A DNA stretch of 64,000 nucleotides from an uncultured Collinsella sp. (GCA_959018755.1 CAUEMA010000011.1:1-64000); one strand, 5' to 3'. Numbered from the stretch's first letter, positions 6,820-14,882 are shown. The notes: generated from the letters alone by a model not told the origin. Numbers and translations: made by a program.

Positions 6820-7899
6820 CTATTCGTCGCCGAAGCTGATGCCCAGCGCCTTGGCCTCGCGCACCAGATCGCTCTGGGGGTCGACATACTTGAGCTTGCC
6901 GGCGACCTCCTCGAGCGGCATGTGACACATCTTGCCGTCGCGCAAGGCAATCATGTAGCCAAACTCGCCACGCAGGCAGCCGAGCGCTGCCTCGACGCCG
7001 CACTGAGTCGCAAAGATGCGGTCCTGGGCGTCGGGCTGGCCGCCGCGCTGCGTGTGACCTGGGATGGCGACGCGGGTCTCGCGACCGGTCTTGGCCTCGA
7101 TCTCCTTGGCGATGTCGTACACGATTGACGGGCTCGTGCGCTCGGCGAGCCTCTTCTTGTACTCCTTCTTGGACAGCGCCGCGTCCTCCTTGGAGATAGC
7201 GCCCTCGGCGACGGCCACGATGGTAAAGCGGCTGCCGGTCTCCATGCGATGCTCGATGGTCTTGATGACGTTATCCATGTCGTAGGGGATCTCGGGAATC
7301 AAGATGACATCCGCGCCGCCCGCGACGCCGGCGTACAGCGGGATCCAGCCAACCTTGTGGCCCATGATCTCGATAACGAATACGCGCCCATGGCTCGAAG
7401 CGGTGGTGTGGATGTCGTCGATGCACTTGGTGGCGACGTCGATGGCGCTCGTAAAGCCAAACGTCAGCTCGGTGCCCCAGGTGTCGTTATCGATGGTCTT
7501 GGGCAGAGCGATAACGTTGAGGCCCTCTTCGCGCAAGCGGTTGGCAGTCTTGGTGGATCCGTTACCGCCCAGCATAAACAGGCAGTCGAGCTGCAACTTG
7601 TGATAGGTGTGGACCATCGCGGGCACCTTCTCGACGCCGTCGGCCTCGGGAATGTTCAGGCGCTTGAACGGCGTGCGGCTCGTGCCCAAAATGGTGCCGC
7701 CGCGGGTGAGGATGCCGCTAAAATCGGCGGGCGTCATGACACGGAATCTGCTGTAGATAAGGCCCTGGTAGCCGTCCTCAAAGCCATAAATCTCGATAGG
7801 TTCTTCGCTATTGGTCATAAGCGTTTTGACGATGCCGCGCATGGTGGCGTTGAGCGCCTGGCAGTCGCCGCCACTAGTAAGAAGACCGATCCTAAGCAT
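6820..7899 (-). CDS. pfkA: 6-phosphofructokinase
   Basis: The 359-residue enzyme phosphorylates fructose 6-phosphate to the 1,6-bisphosphate, the committed step of glycolysis. Visible motifs are LLTSGGDCQALNA (residues 6-18), the phosphate loop LGGNGST (about 111), and PKTIDND (about 133) with the catalytic Asp. Gly in GGNGS suggests ATP as phosphoryl donor, while Lys in PKTIDND is otherwise typical of pyrophosphate-dependent enzymes. The mixed Gly/Lys state is known from actinobacterial ATP-type enzymes. It is apparently a single-gene unit; a palindrome lies in the leader at 7938-7970 and giant hairpin A follows the stop codon. Confidence 0.93.
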   Translation of the reverse strand: MLRIGLLTSGGDCQALNATMRGIVKTLMTNSEEPIEIYGFEDGYQGLIYSRFRVMTPADFSGILTRGGTILGTSRTPFKRLNIPEADGVEKVPAMVHTYHKLQLDCLFMLGGNGSTKTANRLREEGLNVIALPKTIDNDTWGTELTFGFTSAIDVATKCIDDIHTTASSHGRVFVIEIMGHKVGWIPLYAGVAGGADVILIPEIPYDMDNVIKTIEHRMETGSRFTIVAVAEGAISKEDAALSKKEYKKRLAERTSPSIVYDIAKEIEAKTGRETRVAIPGHTQRGGQPDAQDRIFATQCGVEAALGCLRGEFGYMIALRDGKMCHMPLEEVAGKLKYVDPQSDLVREAKALGISFGDE

Positions 7900-7937
7900 G
7901 GTGAATCCTTCCGGGCAAGTTATAACATGCGCATAAG

Positions 7938-7970
7938 TTTACCCCTGCACACTGTTGATGCGGGGGTAAA
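7938..7970. promoter_or_regulatory. Palindrome upstream of pfkA
   Basis: TTTACCCCTGCA (7938-7949) pairs with TGCGGGGGTAAA (7959-7970), 11 of 12 positions, with a 9-nt loop. It lies 39-71 nt upstream of the pfkA ATG and 70 nt after the upstream gene. It could be an operator for pfkA or a terminator of the preceding gene, though no clear T-run follows on the minus strand. Confidence 0.45.
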
Positions 7971-8039
7971 ACGTGTTGGCTCAAATGTATAGAAATGTAA
8001 GCAACGTCAGGCGAGCGTAAGGACGACGGTGCCAGCTCC

Positions 8040-9125
8040 TTACAGTGCGAAGGCGTCGACGTCGCCCCAGTGGCGGCGCAGCGTGATGGCGGCAGCGGGT
8101 TCGGTATTGTCAAAGACGACCGACCATTGCGTGTTGCTGGTGATGTCTTCCGGATTGGGCTCTTGCGCCGCAGCGCGTAGGGCCTTCCAAGCGACTGCCT
8201 CGTCCTGGGCGCCGACATGGGCGTCAAGGACATCAGCGATTGCGACGGCGCGCTCTTTACCATGGCCCAGCTCGCCATTCTTTTGGTTGGGCAGCACTTC
8301 GTCGCCATAGCAGGCGTAGAAGTTCGTAACCTGGCGTACAGGAGTCACTTTGCATGCACGGTCGGGGTCGCGCGGATCCCACTCTACTACGCGCGCGTCA
8401 CCGGCGGCGTCGTTGATAAAGAAGTGGTAATCGCGTCCTGCCATGGCGTGCATGTCGTAGGCGGAAAGCAGGTCGACAGCTTCTTGCGTGGTGGCGGCAC
8501 GGTCGAGCACCAGGCGGATGGCGAGCGAGGTATTGATGACGGGGCGTTGTGTGTCTTGGTCACAGGGCTTGGAATCCAAGGTGAGTACGGCAATGGACAC
8601 GCCGCATTCGTTAACACCGTCGAGTTGGGCAAACGGGCCCATGAGTGCGGCGGCACGTCCGGTGACGGAGTCAAGCGGAGTGTTGGCGCCCAGGTTATTG
8701 AGGGCCGCAAAGCCGATGGAGGCATAGCCGTCGCGCGGGTGATTGCGCACCAGCAGCGCCGAGGTGTCGTCCTTAAAGTCGTAATTGCGACCGGTGCGCA
8801 CGCGGCCTTTGGCATTTACGGCGACAAAAGCGCTGCAGGCAAACTGGGGTGCCTGGACATGTGCCGGCACACCGGGCAGCACCTGCGCCACCACAGCATC
8901 GATATAGGCCTGGTCGTCGCGCACGCCAGCGGCGATGATGCGGTCGAGGTCGTAGTCGTAAGCGATGTCGATTACGTACAGGTCATAGCCATCCGCGTAG
9001 CCGGTCAAGCGTTTGAGCGACGCGGCGGACTTGATTTGCTTGCGGTAAACGATGCCGGCGGCAGCGGCAAGGCCGACGGCGACTCCCGCGACACCGCAGG
9101 CGATGGCAATGTTACGTGGCTTCAT
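8040..9125 (-). CDS. Ntn-hydrolase of the choloylglycine/acyltransferase type, membrane-anchored
   Basis: 361 residues. An N-terminal hydrophobic segment (about 6-26) suggests a signal anchor. The middle carries FACSAFVAVNAKGRVRTGRNYDF (nucleophile Cys near residue 97), the pattern of the linear-amide C-N hydrolases (bile salt hydrolase, penicillin V acylase, C45 acyltransferase). NGCGVS-like NECGVSIAVLTL (about 177) and a C-terminal TQWSVVFDN strand fit the same fold. In most members the Cys is exposed by processing at the N-terminus; here about 96 residues precede it, so maturation may need cleavage. The substrate is not predictable; bile-salt hydrolysis is possible but the pocket residues were not checked. 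Confidence 0.75.
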   Translation of the reverse strand: MKPRNIAIACGVAGVAVGLAAAAGIVYRKQIKSAASLKRLTGYADGYDLYVIDIAYDYDLDRIIAAGVRDDQAYIDAVVAQVLPGVPAHVQAPQFACSAFVAVNAKGRVRTGRNYDFKDDTSALLVRNHPRDGYASIGFAALNNLGANTPLDSVTGRAAALMGPFAQLDGVNECGVSIAVLTLDSKPCDQDTQRPVINTSLAIRLVLDRAATTQEAVDLLSAYDMHAMAGRDYHFFINDAAGDARVVEWDPRDPDRACKVTPVRQVTNFYACYGDEVLPNQKNGELGHGKERAVAIADVLDAHVGAQDEAVAWKALRAAAQEPNPEDITSNTQWSVVFDNTEPAAAITLRRHWGDVDAFAL

Positions 9126-9286
9126 GACGGCTCCTCTCGTCCTGTTAGCGCAATTGTCGCAAAGGGAGCGCGGGCATGATGGCTCAACTTGGTGAGCGGC
9201 GCGGAATTAAGCACGGAATGAAGAGTGCGGCACTGGCGTGGCGGGGTATGCTGGAGGGGACCATCAACCCAGCGAAAGGGGAGAGC

Positions 9287-10672
9287 ATGACGGATCAGGA
9301 AACGCCCGAGCGCGTGCACGTGACTGCCGACGATATCGAGGCCGCCAACGACCTTATCGACTTTATCGAGGCATGCCCCAGCATGTTCCATACGGCGGCG
9401 ACCATTATGGCCGAGCTCGACGAGGCGGGCTTTACCTACCTGCCCGAGAACGCGGCATGGGATATCGAGCCGGGCGGGCGTTATTACACGCAGCGCAACA
9501 CCTCGAGCGTTATCGCCTTTAAGGTGGGCGAGGACCTGGCCGCGACGTGGGGCGAGGACGGCGTTGCCGGTGACTATCATTTTCAGCTGACGGCGTCGCA
9601 CAGCGACTCGCCGACGTTTAAGGTTAAGGCCGTGCCCGAGCTCGACGGCGCGGGCGAGACGCTGCGCCTGAACACCGAGGCCTACGGCGGCATGATCGAC
9701 TACACCTGGTTCGATCGCCCGCTGGCGCTTGCGGGTCGTGTGCTGGTGCGCGAAGGCGACCGTATTGAGAGCCGTCTGCTTGCCACCGAGCGCGAGGTCG
9801 CTATTATCCCGAGCCTTGCTATCCACATGAACCGCGGCGTTAACGAGGACTTTGCTCCCAACCGAGCTGTTGACCTGTGCCCGCTCATCAGCGCCGGCGA
9901 GCTTAAGCAGGGTGACTTCGATGCCCTGATCGCCGACGAGCTGGACGTTGAGCCCGAGCAGATTCTGGGCCGCGATCTGTTCCTGGTCAATCGTCAGGAT
10001 GCGCGCATTTGGGGCTGGGCCGATGAGTTTATCTCGACGCCCAAGCTCGACGACCTGGCCTGTGCCTATACCTCGCTACAGGCATTTTTGGGCGCCGAAA
10101 ACGCGCACGACGTCTCGGTCTTCTGCTGCTTCGATAACGAGGAGGTTGGCTCCGAGACCAAGCAGGGTGCCATGTCGACCTTCTTGGCCGACGCGCTGCG
10201 CCGCATCAACGGATCGCTGGGTTTTGACGACGAGTCGTACCATCGCGCACTTGCTGCCTCGATGCTTGTAAGCTGCGACAACGCACATGCCGTGCACCCC
10301 AACCACGCCGAGAAGTGCGATGCCCGCAATCAGGTGGTGCTCAACGGCGGTATCGTCATCAAGGAAGCCGCCAACCAGCACTACTGCACCGATGCCTTTA
10401 GCCGCGCGGTGTTCCAGGCCATCTGCGATGACGCCGACGTGCCCACGCAGGCCTTCGCCAACAAGAGCGATATGGCCGGCGGCTCCACGCTCGGCAATCT
10501 GTCCAATATGCAGGCGAGCATGCATGCTGTGGACGTGGGCCTGCCGCAGCTTGCCATGCACTCGAGCTACGAGACCGGCGGCGTACGCGACGTGATGTAC
10601 GCCATCCGCGCTCTCACCGCGTTCTACGAGCGCAACCTAACCATCAACGGCGCCGAAAGCGTGGAGCTCTAA
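9287..10672 (+). CDS. M18 family aminopeptidase
   Basis: A 461-residue cytosolic dinuclear zinc aminopeptidase of the M18 (aspartyl aminopeptidase) family, which removes N-terminal acidic or other residues from peptides. Metal and catalytic motifs are in order: ASHSDSPTFKVK (about 103), LDDLACAYTSL (about 255), CCFDNEEVGS (about 281), SCDNAHAVHPNH (about 328) and the final MHSSYETGG. The ATG at 9287 follows GAAAGGGGAGAG; an upstream in-frame start at 9176 would overlap the divergent promoter region. Length is typical. A hairpin of the GGGACAG family begins 2 nt after the stop and a strong terminator follows at 10760. Confidence 0.92.
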   Translation: MTDQETPERVHVTADDIEAANDLIDFIEACPSMFHTAATIMAELDEAGFTYLPENAAWDIEPGGRYYTQRNTSSVIAFKVGEDLAATWGEDGVAGDYHFQLTASHSDSPTFKVKAVPELDGAGETLRLNTEAYGGMIDYTWFDRPLALAGRVLVREGDRIESRLLATEREVAIIPSLAIHMNRGVNEDFAPNRAVDLCPLISAGELKQGDFDALIADELDVEPEQILGRDLFLVNRQDARIWGWADEFISTPKLDDLACAYTSLQAFLGAENAHDVSVFCCFDNEEVGSETKQGAMSTFLADALRRINGSLGFDDESYHRALAASMLVSCDNAHAVHPNHAEKCDARNQVVLNGGIVIKEAANQHYCTDAFSRAVFQAICDDADVPTQAFANKSDMAGGSTLGNLSNMQASMHAVDVGLPQLAMHSSYETGGVRDVMYAIRALTAFYERNLTINGAESVEL

Positions 10673-10673
10673 A

Positions 10674-10710
10674 AACCTGCCAAAAAGGGACAGGTTTATT
10701 TTGCCAGGTT
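10674..10710 (+). repeat. GGGACAG hairpin, copy 1
   Basis: AACCTGCCAAAA and TTTTGCCAGGTT (one mismatch) form the stem; the loop contains GGGACAGG. TTTTATC follows. It lies 2 nt after the M18 stop codon, so it can act as a first terminator. Copies with the same flank are at 12945, 47833 and 52701. Confidence 0.7.
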
Positions 10711-10759
10711 TTATCTGGGCAAATGCAAAGGATGAAACCGAACTAGATTGGTGATGCGT

Positions 10760-10796
10760 AGCCGCCGAGGTGCAATGTGCCTCGGCGGCTTTTTGT
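10760..10796 (+). terminator. Rho-independent terminator after the M18 peptidase
   Basis: AGCCGCCGAGG (10760-10770) pairs with CCTCGGCGGCT (10780-10790), then TTTT. Strong canonical terminator. Confidence 0.9.
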
Positions 10797-10836
10797 GCAC
10801 GGAGCACGGCTAATATTAATTTATTGCTATACATGC

Positions 10837-10865
10837 TTTACGTATCTACCATAGTGTTTTATGAT
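10837..10865 (+). promoter_or_regulatory. Promoter of the toxin-antitoxin operon
   Basis: TTTACG (10837-10842) and TATGAT (10860-10865) are 17 nt apart in an AT-rich stretch that stands out from the chromosome. The antitoxin ATG is 25 nt downstream. Antitoxin binding here would give autoregulation (inference). Confidence 0.55.
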
Positions 10866-10890
10866 AATTTTAAAGTATTAAGGAGGGGTC

Positions 10891-11271
10891 ATGACCACAA
10901 CAGCCGCTCAGATCAACGTACGTCTCGATGCCGATCTTAAAAGGAGCGGCGACGCTGCTCTCTCCAGGGCCGGTATGACGCCGAGCCAAGCGGTGCGAGC
11001 GCTCTGGCAGCTTGCAGCGTCGCTGGCCGATCGCCCCGGTGCGCTCGAGGATATCCTGCTGCCCAGTCGTGCCCGGGCGGAACAGCGCGAGCGCGAAAAG
11101 GCCGCCAAACGTAAACTCGAGCTCATGGATCAGGGATCGAAGCTGTTCGCTGCCGCTTGCCGTGAGTCGGGAATCGATATGGTCAGGGCTCAGCCATCGG
11201 ACGACGAAGAGCTCAAACGGAATGCATATGCGGATCGCTATGGCGAGGAGATGAGCTGGCTCTATGAGTGA
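10891..11271 (+). CDS. RelB/DinJ-type antitoxin
   Basis: 126 residues. Residues 8-45 (INVRLDADLKRSGDAALSRAGMTPSQAVRALW, seen in two parts) form a ribbon-helix-helix of the RelB/DinJ class, which binds its own promoter. The C-terminal part is charged and helical and should wrap the toxin. AAGGAGG precedes the ATG by 5-6 nt. The stop overlaps the start of the PIN-domain gene by 8 nt, the usual coupling of antitoxin and toxin. RelB/DinJ antitoxins normally pair with RelE/YafQ toxins, so the PIN partner is less usual. Confidence 0.82.
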   Translation: MTTTAAQINVRLDADLKRSGDAALSRAGMTPSQAVRALWQLAASLADRPGALEDILLPSRARAEQREREKAAKRKLELMDQGSKLFAAACRESGIDMVRAQPSDDEELKRNAYADRYGEEMSWLYE

Positions 11272-11755
11272 GGCTCCAAGGCGCATCTTGGTTGACACCA
11301 ACGTGTGGCTCGATTACTTCATTCCCTCACGACGTGGTCGTTCGGTGGCGATTGAGTTTTTACGCGATGCATGCACAGTGCAGGTGGATTTGCTGTATGC
11401 GGCGACATCGTCCAAAGATCTGTTCTATTTGATTTCGAGCGAACATAAGGCATGGTATCGGCGAGAGCATGGCTCACTATCCCAAGATGCCGCCGTGGCG
11501 GCGACTTCGCTTGCATGGGATTGTCTTAGCGTGCTGTCGCAGCTTGCCACGCCAGTGCCCTGTGACCTGAGCGATATATGGATGGCGAGCAGGCAGCGTG
11601 AGCTCCATAGCGATTACGAAGACGATTTAATCATTGCGGCAGCGATACGCTCCCAAGCAGATTTACTGGTCACCAACGATGCCAAGCTCTGTTCGCATGC
11701 GCCCGTCGCAGCAATGAGCGTAGAAGACGCAAAGAATTACTTAGCAACGCTCTAG
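11264..11755 (+). CDS. PIN-domain toxin (ribonuclease)
   Basis: 163 residues. Acidic PIN residues are visible: ILVDTNVWLDYF (Asp near 10) and YEDDLIIAAA near residue 122, followed by DLLVTNDAKL. PIN toxins cleave RNA with Mg2+ at an acidic centre, and the preceding antitoxin would inhibit it. The start overlaps the antitoxin by 8 nt. The length is a little above the usual 130-150 residues. The role (persistence, phage defence or element maintenance) cannot be told from sequence. Confidence 0.82.
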   Translation: MSEAPRRILVDTNVWLDYFIPSRRGRSVAIEFLRDACTVQVDLLYAATSSKDLFYLISSEHKAWYRREHGSLSQDAAVAATSLAWDCLSVLSQLATPVPCDLSDIWMASRQRELHSDYEDDLIIAAAIRSQADLLVTNDAKLCSHAPVAAMSVEDAKNYLATL

Positions 11756-11771
11756 CAATTTGAAGACCCCA

Positions 11772-11856
11772 CAGGTCGAACAAAAGTCAGCGAGAGCCCA
11801 CAGGTAGGGCCGCGCCAGCAAAGCGCCGCAGGTTGAACAAAAGTCAGCGAGAGCCC
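11772..11856. repeat. 28-bp direct repeat after the toxin gene
   Basis: A 28-bp unit with core GAACAAAAGTCAGCGAGAGC occurs at 11772-11799 and 11829-11856, 57 bp apart, with one mismatch. The second copy runs into the folded element at 11854-11945. It may be a duplicated end of a small element. Confidence 0.7.
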
Positions 11857-11945
11857 GTCTGGTCGAGCAAGGTGCCTTGAAAGAGGAGGGCATTGGCCTT
11901 CTGGCCATGCCCGACGATTGAAAGGCAGATTGCCGTCCAGACGGG
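11854..11945. repeat. Three-tier hairpin with GCCTTGAAAG/ATTGAAAGGC blocks
   Basis: The outer stem CCCGTCTGG (11854-11862) pairs with 11937-11945. The middle stem TGCCTT (11873-11878) pairs with AAGGCA (11922-11927), and both strands next to it carry TTGAAAG. The inner stem GGGCAT-t-GGCC pairs with GGCCATGCCC (11888-11912). It lies between convergent genes, like the other folded repeats. Confidence 0.65.
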
Positions 11946-11960
11946 TTCGCAGCGTCGACC

Positions 11961-11989
11961 GGTCCGCCGTTCGTTAGAACGGCGGAACC
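11961..11989. repeat. Hairpin directly after the dehydrogenase stop codon
   Basis: CCGCCGTTC (11964-11972) pairs with GAACGGCGG (11977-11985) with a GTTA loop, 4 nt downstream of the dehydrogenase stop on the minus strand. There is no T-run, so it is a weak terminator candidate or an mRNA end stabiliser. Confidence 0.5.
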
Positions 11990-12925
11990 CTAGTGTTCGA
12001 TCCAGCAGCGAAGCGTCTCGCCGGCCTGCAGGTGACGCAAGTTCTCCGCGGCAATGTCGACCACATTGTTGAGCGTAGCCTCCAAGTGGAACCAGCCCGA
12101 GATATGCGGCGTGATGAGCATGTTGGGCGCATCCCACAGGGGGCTTGTCGCAGGCAGCGGCTCGGGGCCGGTGACGTCGACCGCGGCGCCGGCAAGGTGT
12201 CCGGACTCAAGAGCGGCAACCAGATCGTCGGCAACAACAAGGTCACCGCGGCCACCATTGGCAAAGAAGGCGCCCGGTTTCATCGCGGCGAAGAACTCGG
12301 CGTTCGCCAGACCGCGGGTCTCGGGTGTGCTGGGCATAAAGGATGCGACGATGTCGGCCTCGGCCAGGCGCTCGGGCAGGGCGTCCATGCCGTCCATGTC
12401 CTCAAACACAATGGGGTAGACGAGCGGATGGCGCTTGATGCCGCGGACGTGCGCGCCCATGCTGCGGCAGAGCGTGGCAAAATGGCCGCCGATATCGCCT
12501 GCGCCCAGCACCAGCACGTTGGCGTTTTTGAGCGAGGTAACCGGCCCCAAATCCTCCCAGCGATGCTCGCGCTGCAGGTCCTGGTAGCCGGGCAGGCGCT
12601 TCATCATAGACAGCACCATGGCAAACATGTGCTCGCTTACTGCCTGGCCATAGGCGCCCACCGAGCAAGACAGTTTGGCATCGGCCGGCACGGTGCCGGC
12701 GGCCAAGTAATCGTCATAGCCAGCGGTCTGCAATTGCAACAGCTGGAGATGTTCGCATGCCGTGAGCATGTCAGGGTCGATGTTGCCCAAGATCACGTCG
12801 GCATCGGCGACCTGCTCGCGCGTGACGGCGTCGGAGCTCGTGTAGATAAAGTCCTCGCCCGGAGCGCTCGACTCAAGAATTGCGCGATGGCGGTCGTTGA
12901 CGGGCAGCAAAACCAGAATGTTCAC
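11990..12925 (-). CDS. D-isomer-specific 2-hydroxyacid dehydrogenase
   Basis: A 311-residue NAD(P)-dependent oxidoreductase interconverting 2-keto and D-2-hydroxy acids. The Rossmann motif is VLGAGDIGGHFA (about 140). Catalytic residues are in family order: Arg in GGRGDLV (about 227), Glu in VTGPEPLP (about 256) and His in TPHISGW (about 281). The GTG at 12925 is chosen because AAAGGA lies 7 nt upstream; a longer frame would run through the GGGACAG hairpin and the map terminator. The substrate is not predictable. Confidence 0.85.
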   Translation of the reverse strand: MNILVLLPVNDRHRAILESSAPGEDFIYTSSDAVTREQVADADVILGNIDPDMLTACEHLQLLQLQTAGYDDYLAAGTVPADAKLSCSVGAYGQAVSEHMFAMVLSMMKRLPGYQDLQREHRWEDLGPVTSLKNANVLVLGAGDIGGHFATLCRSMGAHVRGIKRHPLVYPIVFEDMDGMDALPERLAEADIVASFMPSTPETRGLANAEFFAAMKPGAFFANGGRGDLVVADDLVAALESGHLAGAAVDVTGPEPLPATSPLWDAPNMLITPHISGWFHLEATLNNVVDIAAENLRHLQAGETLRCWIEH

Positions 12926-12944
12926 AAGCAGTCCTTTCCGCTTG

Positions 12945-12979
12945 ACCTGCCAAAAAGGGACAGGTTTATTTTGGCAGGT
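12945..12979 (-). repeat. GGGACAG hairpin, copy 2, in a gene leader
   Basis: ACCTGCCAAAA and TTTTGGCAGGT are perfect 11-bp arms. It lies 20 nt upstream of the dehydrogenase GTG, oriented like copy 3 relative to the following gene. It could supply promoter sequence or block read-through. Confidence 0.75.
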
Positions 12980-12997
12980 TTTATCAGGCAAAACGCT

Positions 12998-13049
12998 AAA
13001 AAACGCCGGGCTTCGCGATGGGTAACATATCCATCGCGAAGCCCGGCGC
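12998..13049 (-). terminator. Terminator of map
   Basis: A perfect 17-bp stem (13005-13021 with 13031-13047, core GGGCTTCGCGATGG) is followed on the minus strand by six T residues (12998-13003). It starts 11 nt after the map stop. Confidence 0.93.
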
Positions 13050-13057
13050 ATCCACGG

Positions 13058-13945
13058 CTACCAGCTCAGCAGCTCGTAACCGTCCTCGGTCACCACGAGC
13101 TGTACCTCGCACTGGGCCGAATCGCTGCCGTCCTTGGTGCGCACGCACCAGCCGTCACCCTTGCTAATCTTGATGTCGGGCGATCCGGCATTGACCATGG
13201 GCTCGATGGTAAAGACCATGCCCGGAGCCATGATGGTGTCCACATCGGGTGCCTCGGTGGTAAAGCCCACAAACGGGTCCTCGTGGAACTCCTTACCGAT
13301 GCCGTGTCCGCCGTACTCGCGCACCACGCTAAAGCCGGCGTCCTCGACCGTCTTTTGTACGGCCTCGGCCATAACGGACAGCGGCAGCCATGGCTTGACG
13401 GCTGCCAGACCCGCCTCCACGCTGGCGCGGGTGACGTCGACCAGGCGCTGGCGCTCGGCCGAGACCTCGCCGATGCAGAACATGCGGCTCGAGTCGCTAA
13501 AGTAGCCGTCTAGGATCGTGGAGCAGTCCACGTTGATGATGTCGCCCTCGTGCAGCACGTCCGTATCGCAGGGGATGCCGTGGCAGACCACGTCATTGAT
13601 CGAGGTGCACACGCTCTTGGGGTAGCCCTCGTAGTTGAGGTCGGCCGGCGTGCTACCGTGCTCGACGGTGTAGTCGTAGATCATCTGGTCGATCTGGTTG
13701 GTGGTCATGCCCGCGGCGATGTGCTCGCCTACGTAGTCGAGCACGCCCACGTTGATGGCGGCGGAGCGCTTGATGCCCTCGATGTCGGCGGGCGTCTTGT
13801 AGAGCGTGCGGGGCAGGACCTCCCAGCCCTCTTCCCACAAGCGCTCGAGGCGCTCATCAAAAGCGCTATGGCATTTCTTATATTTTTTGCCGCTGCCGCA
13901 CCAGCAAGTATCGTTGCGGCCGGGTACGGGTCCGTTGTCAAACAT
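13058..13945 (-). CDS. map: Type I methionine aminopeptidase with SEC-C zinc motif
   Basis: A 295-residue enzyme that removes the initiator Met from nascent proteins. The N-terminal extension (residues 8-26, DTCWCGSGKKYKKCH) is a SEC-C zinc-binding motif, thought to help ribosome association; it is present in some bacterial MetAPs and absent in the short E. coli form. Catalytic ligands are visible: VCHGIPCDTD, NVDCSTILDGYFSD, GGHGIG, FTIEPM and AQCEVQLVV. It is apparently a single gene with its own strong terminator, and a palindromic repeat lies upstream. Confidence 0.93.
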   Translation of the reverse strand: MFDNGPVPGRNDTCWCGSGKKYKKCHSAFDERLERLWEEGWEVLPRTLYKTPADIEGIKRSAAINVGVLDYVGEHIAAGMTTNQIDQMIYDYTVEHGSTPADLNYEGYPKSVCTSINDVVCHGIPCDTDVLHEGDIINVDCSTILDGYFSDSSRMFCIGEVSAERQRLVDVTRASVEAGLAAVKPWLPLSVMAEAVQKTVEDAGFSVVREYGGHGIGKEFHEDPFVGFTTEAPDVDTIMAPGMVFTIEPMVNAGSPDIKISKGDGWCVRTKDGSDSAQCEVQLVVTEDGYELLSW

Positions 13946-13997
13946 GGCTAACTTCCTTTCATTCGCAGCTAGTATAGCCCACCCACGCGTCCATAAA

Positions 13998-14064
13998 AGT
14001 TGCGGTGATATAGTTCCGATTTAAGCGGTTTAACAGCACAAATAGGAACTATATCACCGCAACT
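13998..14064. repeat. Palindromic repeat, TTGCGGTG family, copy 3
   Basis: Perfect 20-bp arms AGTTGCGGTGATATAGTTCC (13998-14017) and its complement (14045-14064) flank a 27-nt spacer. It lies between map and the radical SAM gene. Confidence 0.88.
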
Positions 14065-14105
14065 GATGGAGCGGGATGGCGGGTGCTAGCTGCTGCGTGG
14101 TTTTG

Positions 14106-14882
14106 CTAGTAGCTCACCTGGCAGGGAATGCCGAGGGCTTGGACGCGCGCGGCAATGGCGTCGAGCACCTCGGGCGCTGCTTTGGCAAGGCCGGCGACCG
14201 GTGTCTCGCGCGCCACCGTGTAGATGGTCGCCTCCTGCGGGCGAATGCGCTCGAGCGCCGCGAGCCAAGGGCCGACGTACTCCTCGCCGGTGTTGTCGAT
14301 GAGCTTGCCCTGATACTCGCCGGTCAAAAAGATCGTCTGGATAATGACATGACCGTCAAAGCTTGCGAACGTCTCAATCTGGTGCTCCACATCGTAGGGG
14401 CCAACGGGCTGGTCGAGCAGCTGGATAAATGCCGGGTCGACCGTATCGAGCTTGAGGATGTTGTCGTCGACCATCATGAGCGCATCGTGTACCTGGGGAC
14501 GGTCGGCGCGCGTGCCGTTGGAGAGCACGGCGATCTTGGAGTTTGGGGCAAGCTCGTCGCGCAGCGCGACGGCGCCGGCGATGGCCTGCGGAAACTCCGG
14601 TGCGGCGGTGGGCTCGCCGTTGCCGGCAAACGTGATTACATCGGGGAGCTCGCCCTCGGCTGCCATCTCGCGCAGCTTTGCCTCGAGCGCGTCGAGTACC
14701 ACGGCAGCTGTGTTGTACGGCTCGTGGCAGGGGCGCTCGGCGTTGAGGCCGTTTTCGCAGTAAATGCAGTCGAACGTGCAGATTTTGCCGCTGGCCGGCA
14801 TCATGTTGACGCCGAGCGAGAGACCAAGGCGACGGCTACGAACGGGCCCAAAGATGGGGCTGGCATTCAAAAACGTAGACAT
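14106..14882 (-). CDS. Radical SAM protein
   Basis: 258 residues from the chosen ATG. CTFDCIYC (about residue 37) is the CxxxCxxC motif that binds the 4Fe-4S cluster used to split S-adenosylmethionine. TFAGNGEPTAAPEF corresponds to the GGEP motif, and VLSNGT is typical of the TIM-barrel core. GPVRSRRLGLSLGVN at the N-terminus resembles a group of small uncharacterised radical SAM proteins. GGAG lies 9 nt before the ATG at 14882; an ATG at 14888 is possible but too close. The substrate is unknown. Confidence 0.82.
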   Translation of the reverse strand: MSTFLNASPIFGPVRSRRLGLSLGVNMMPASGKICTFDCIYCENGLNAERPCHEPYNTAAVVLDALEAKLREMAAEGELPDVITFAGNGEPTAAPEFPQAIAGAVALRDELAPNSKIAVLSNGTRADRPQVHDALMMVDDNILKLDTVDPAFIQLLDQPVGPYDVEHQIETFASFDGHVIIQTIFLTGEYQGKLIDNTGEEYVGPWLAALERIRPQEATIYTVARETPVAGLAKAAPEVLDAIAARVQALGIPCQVSY

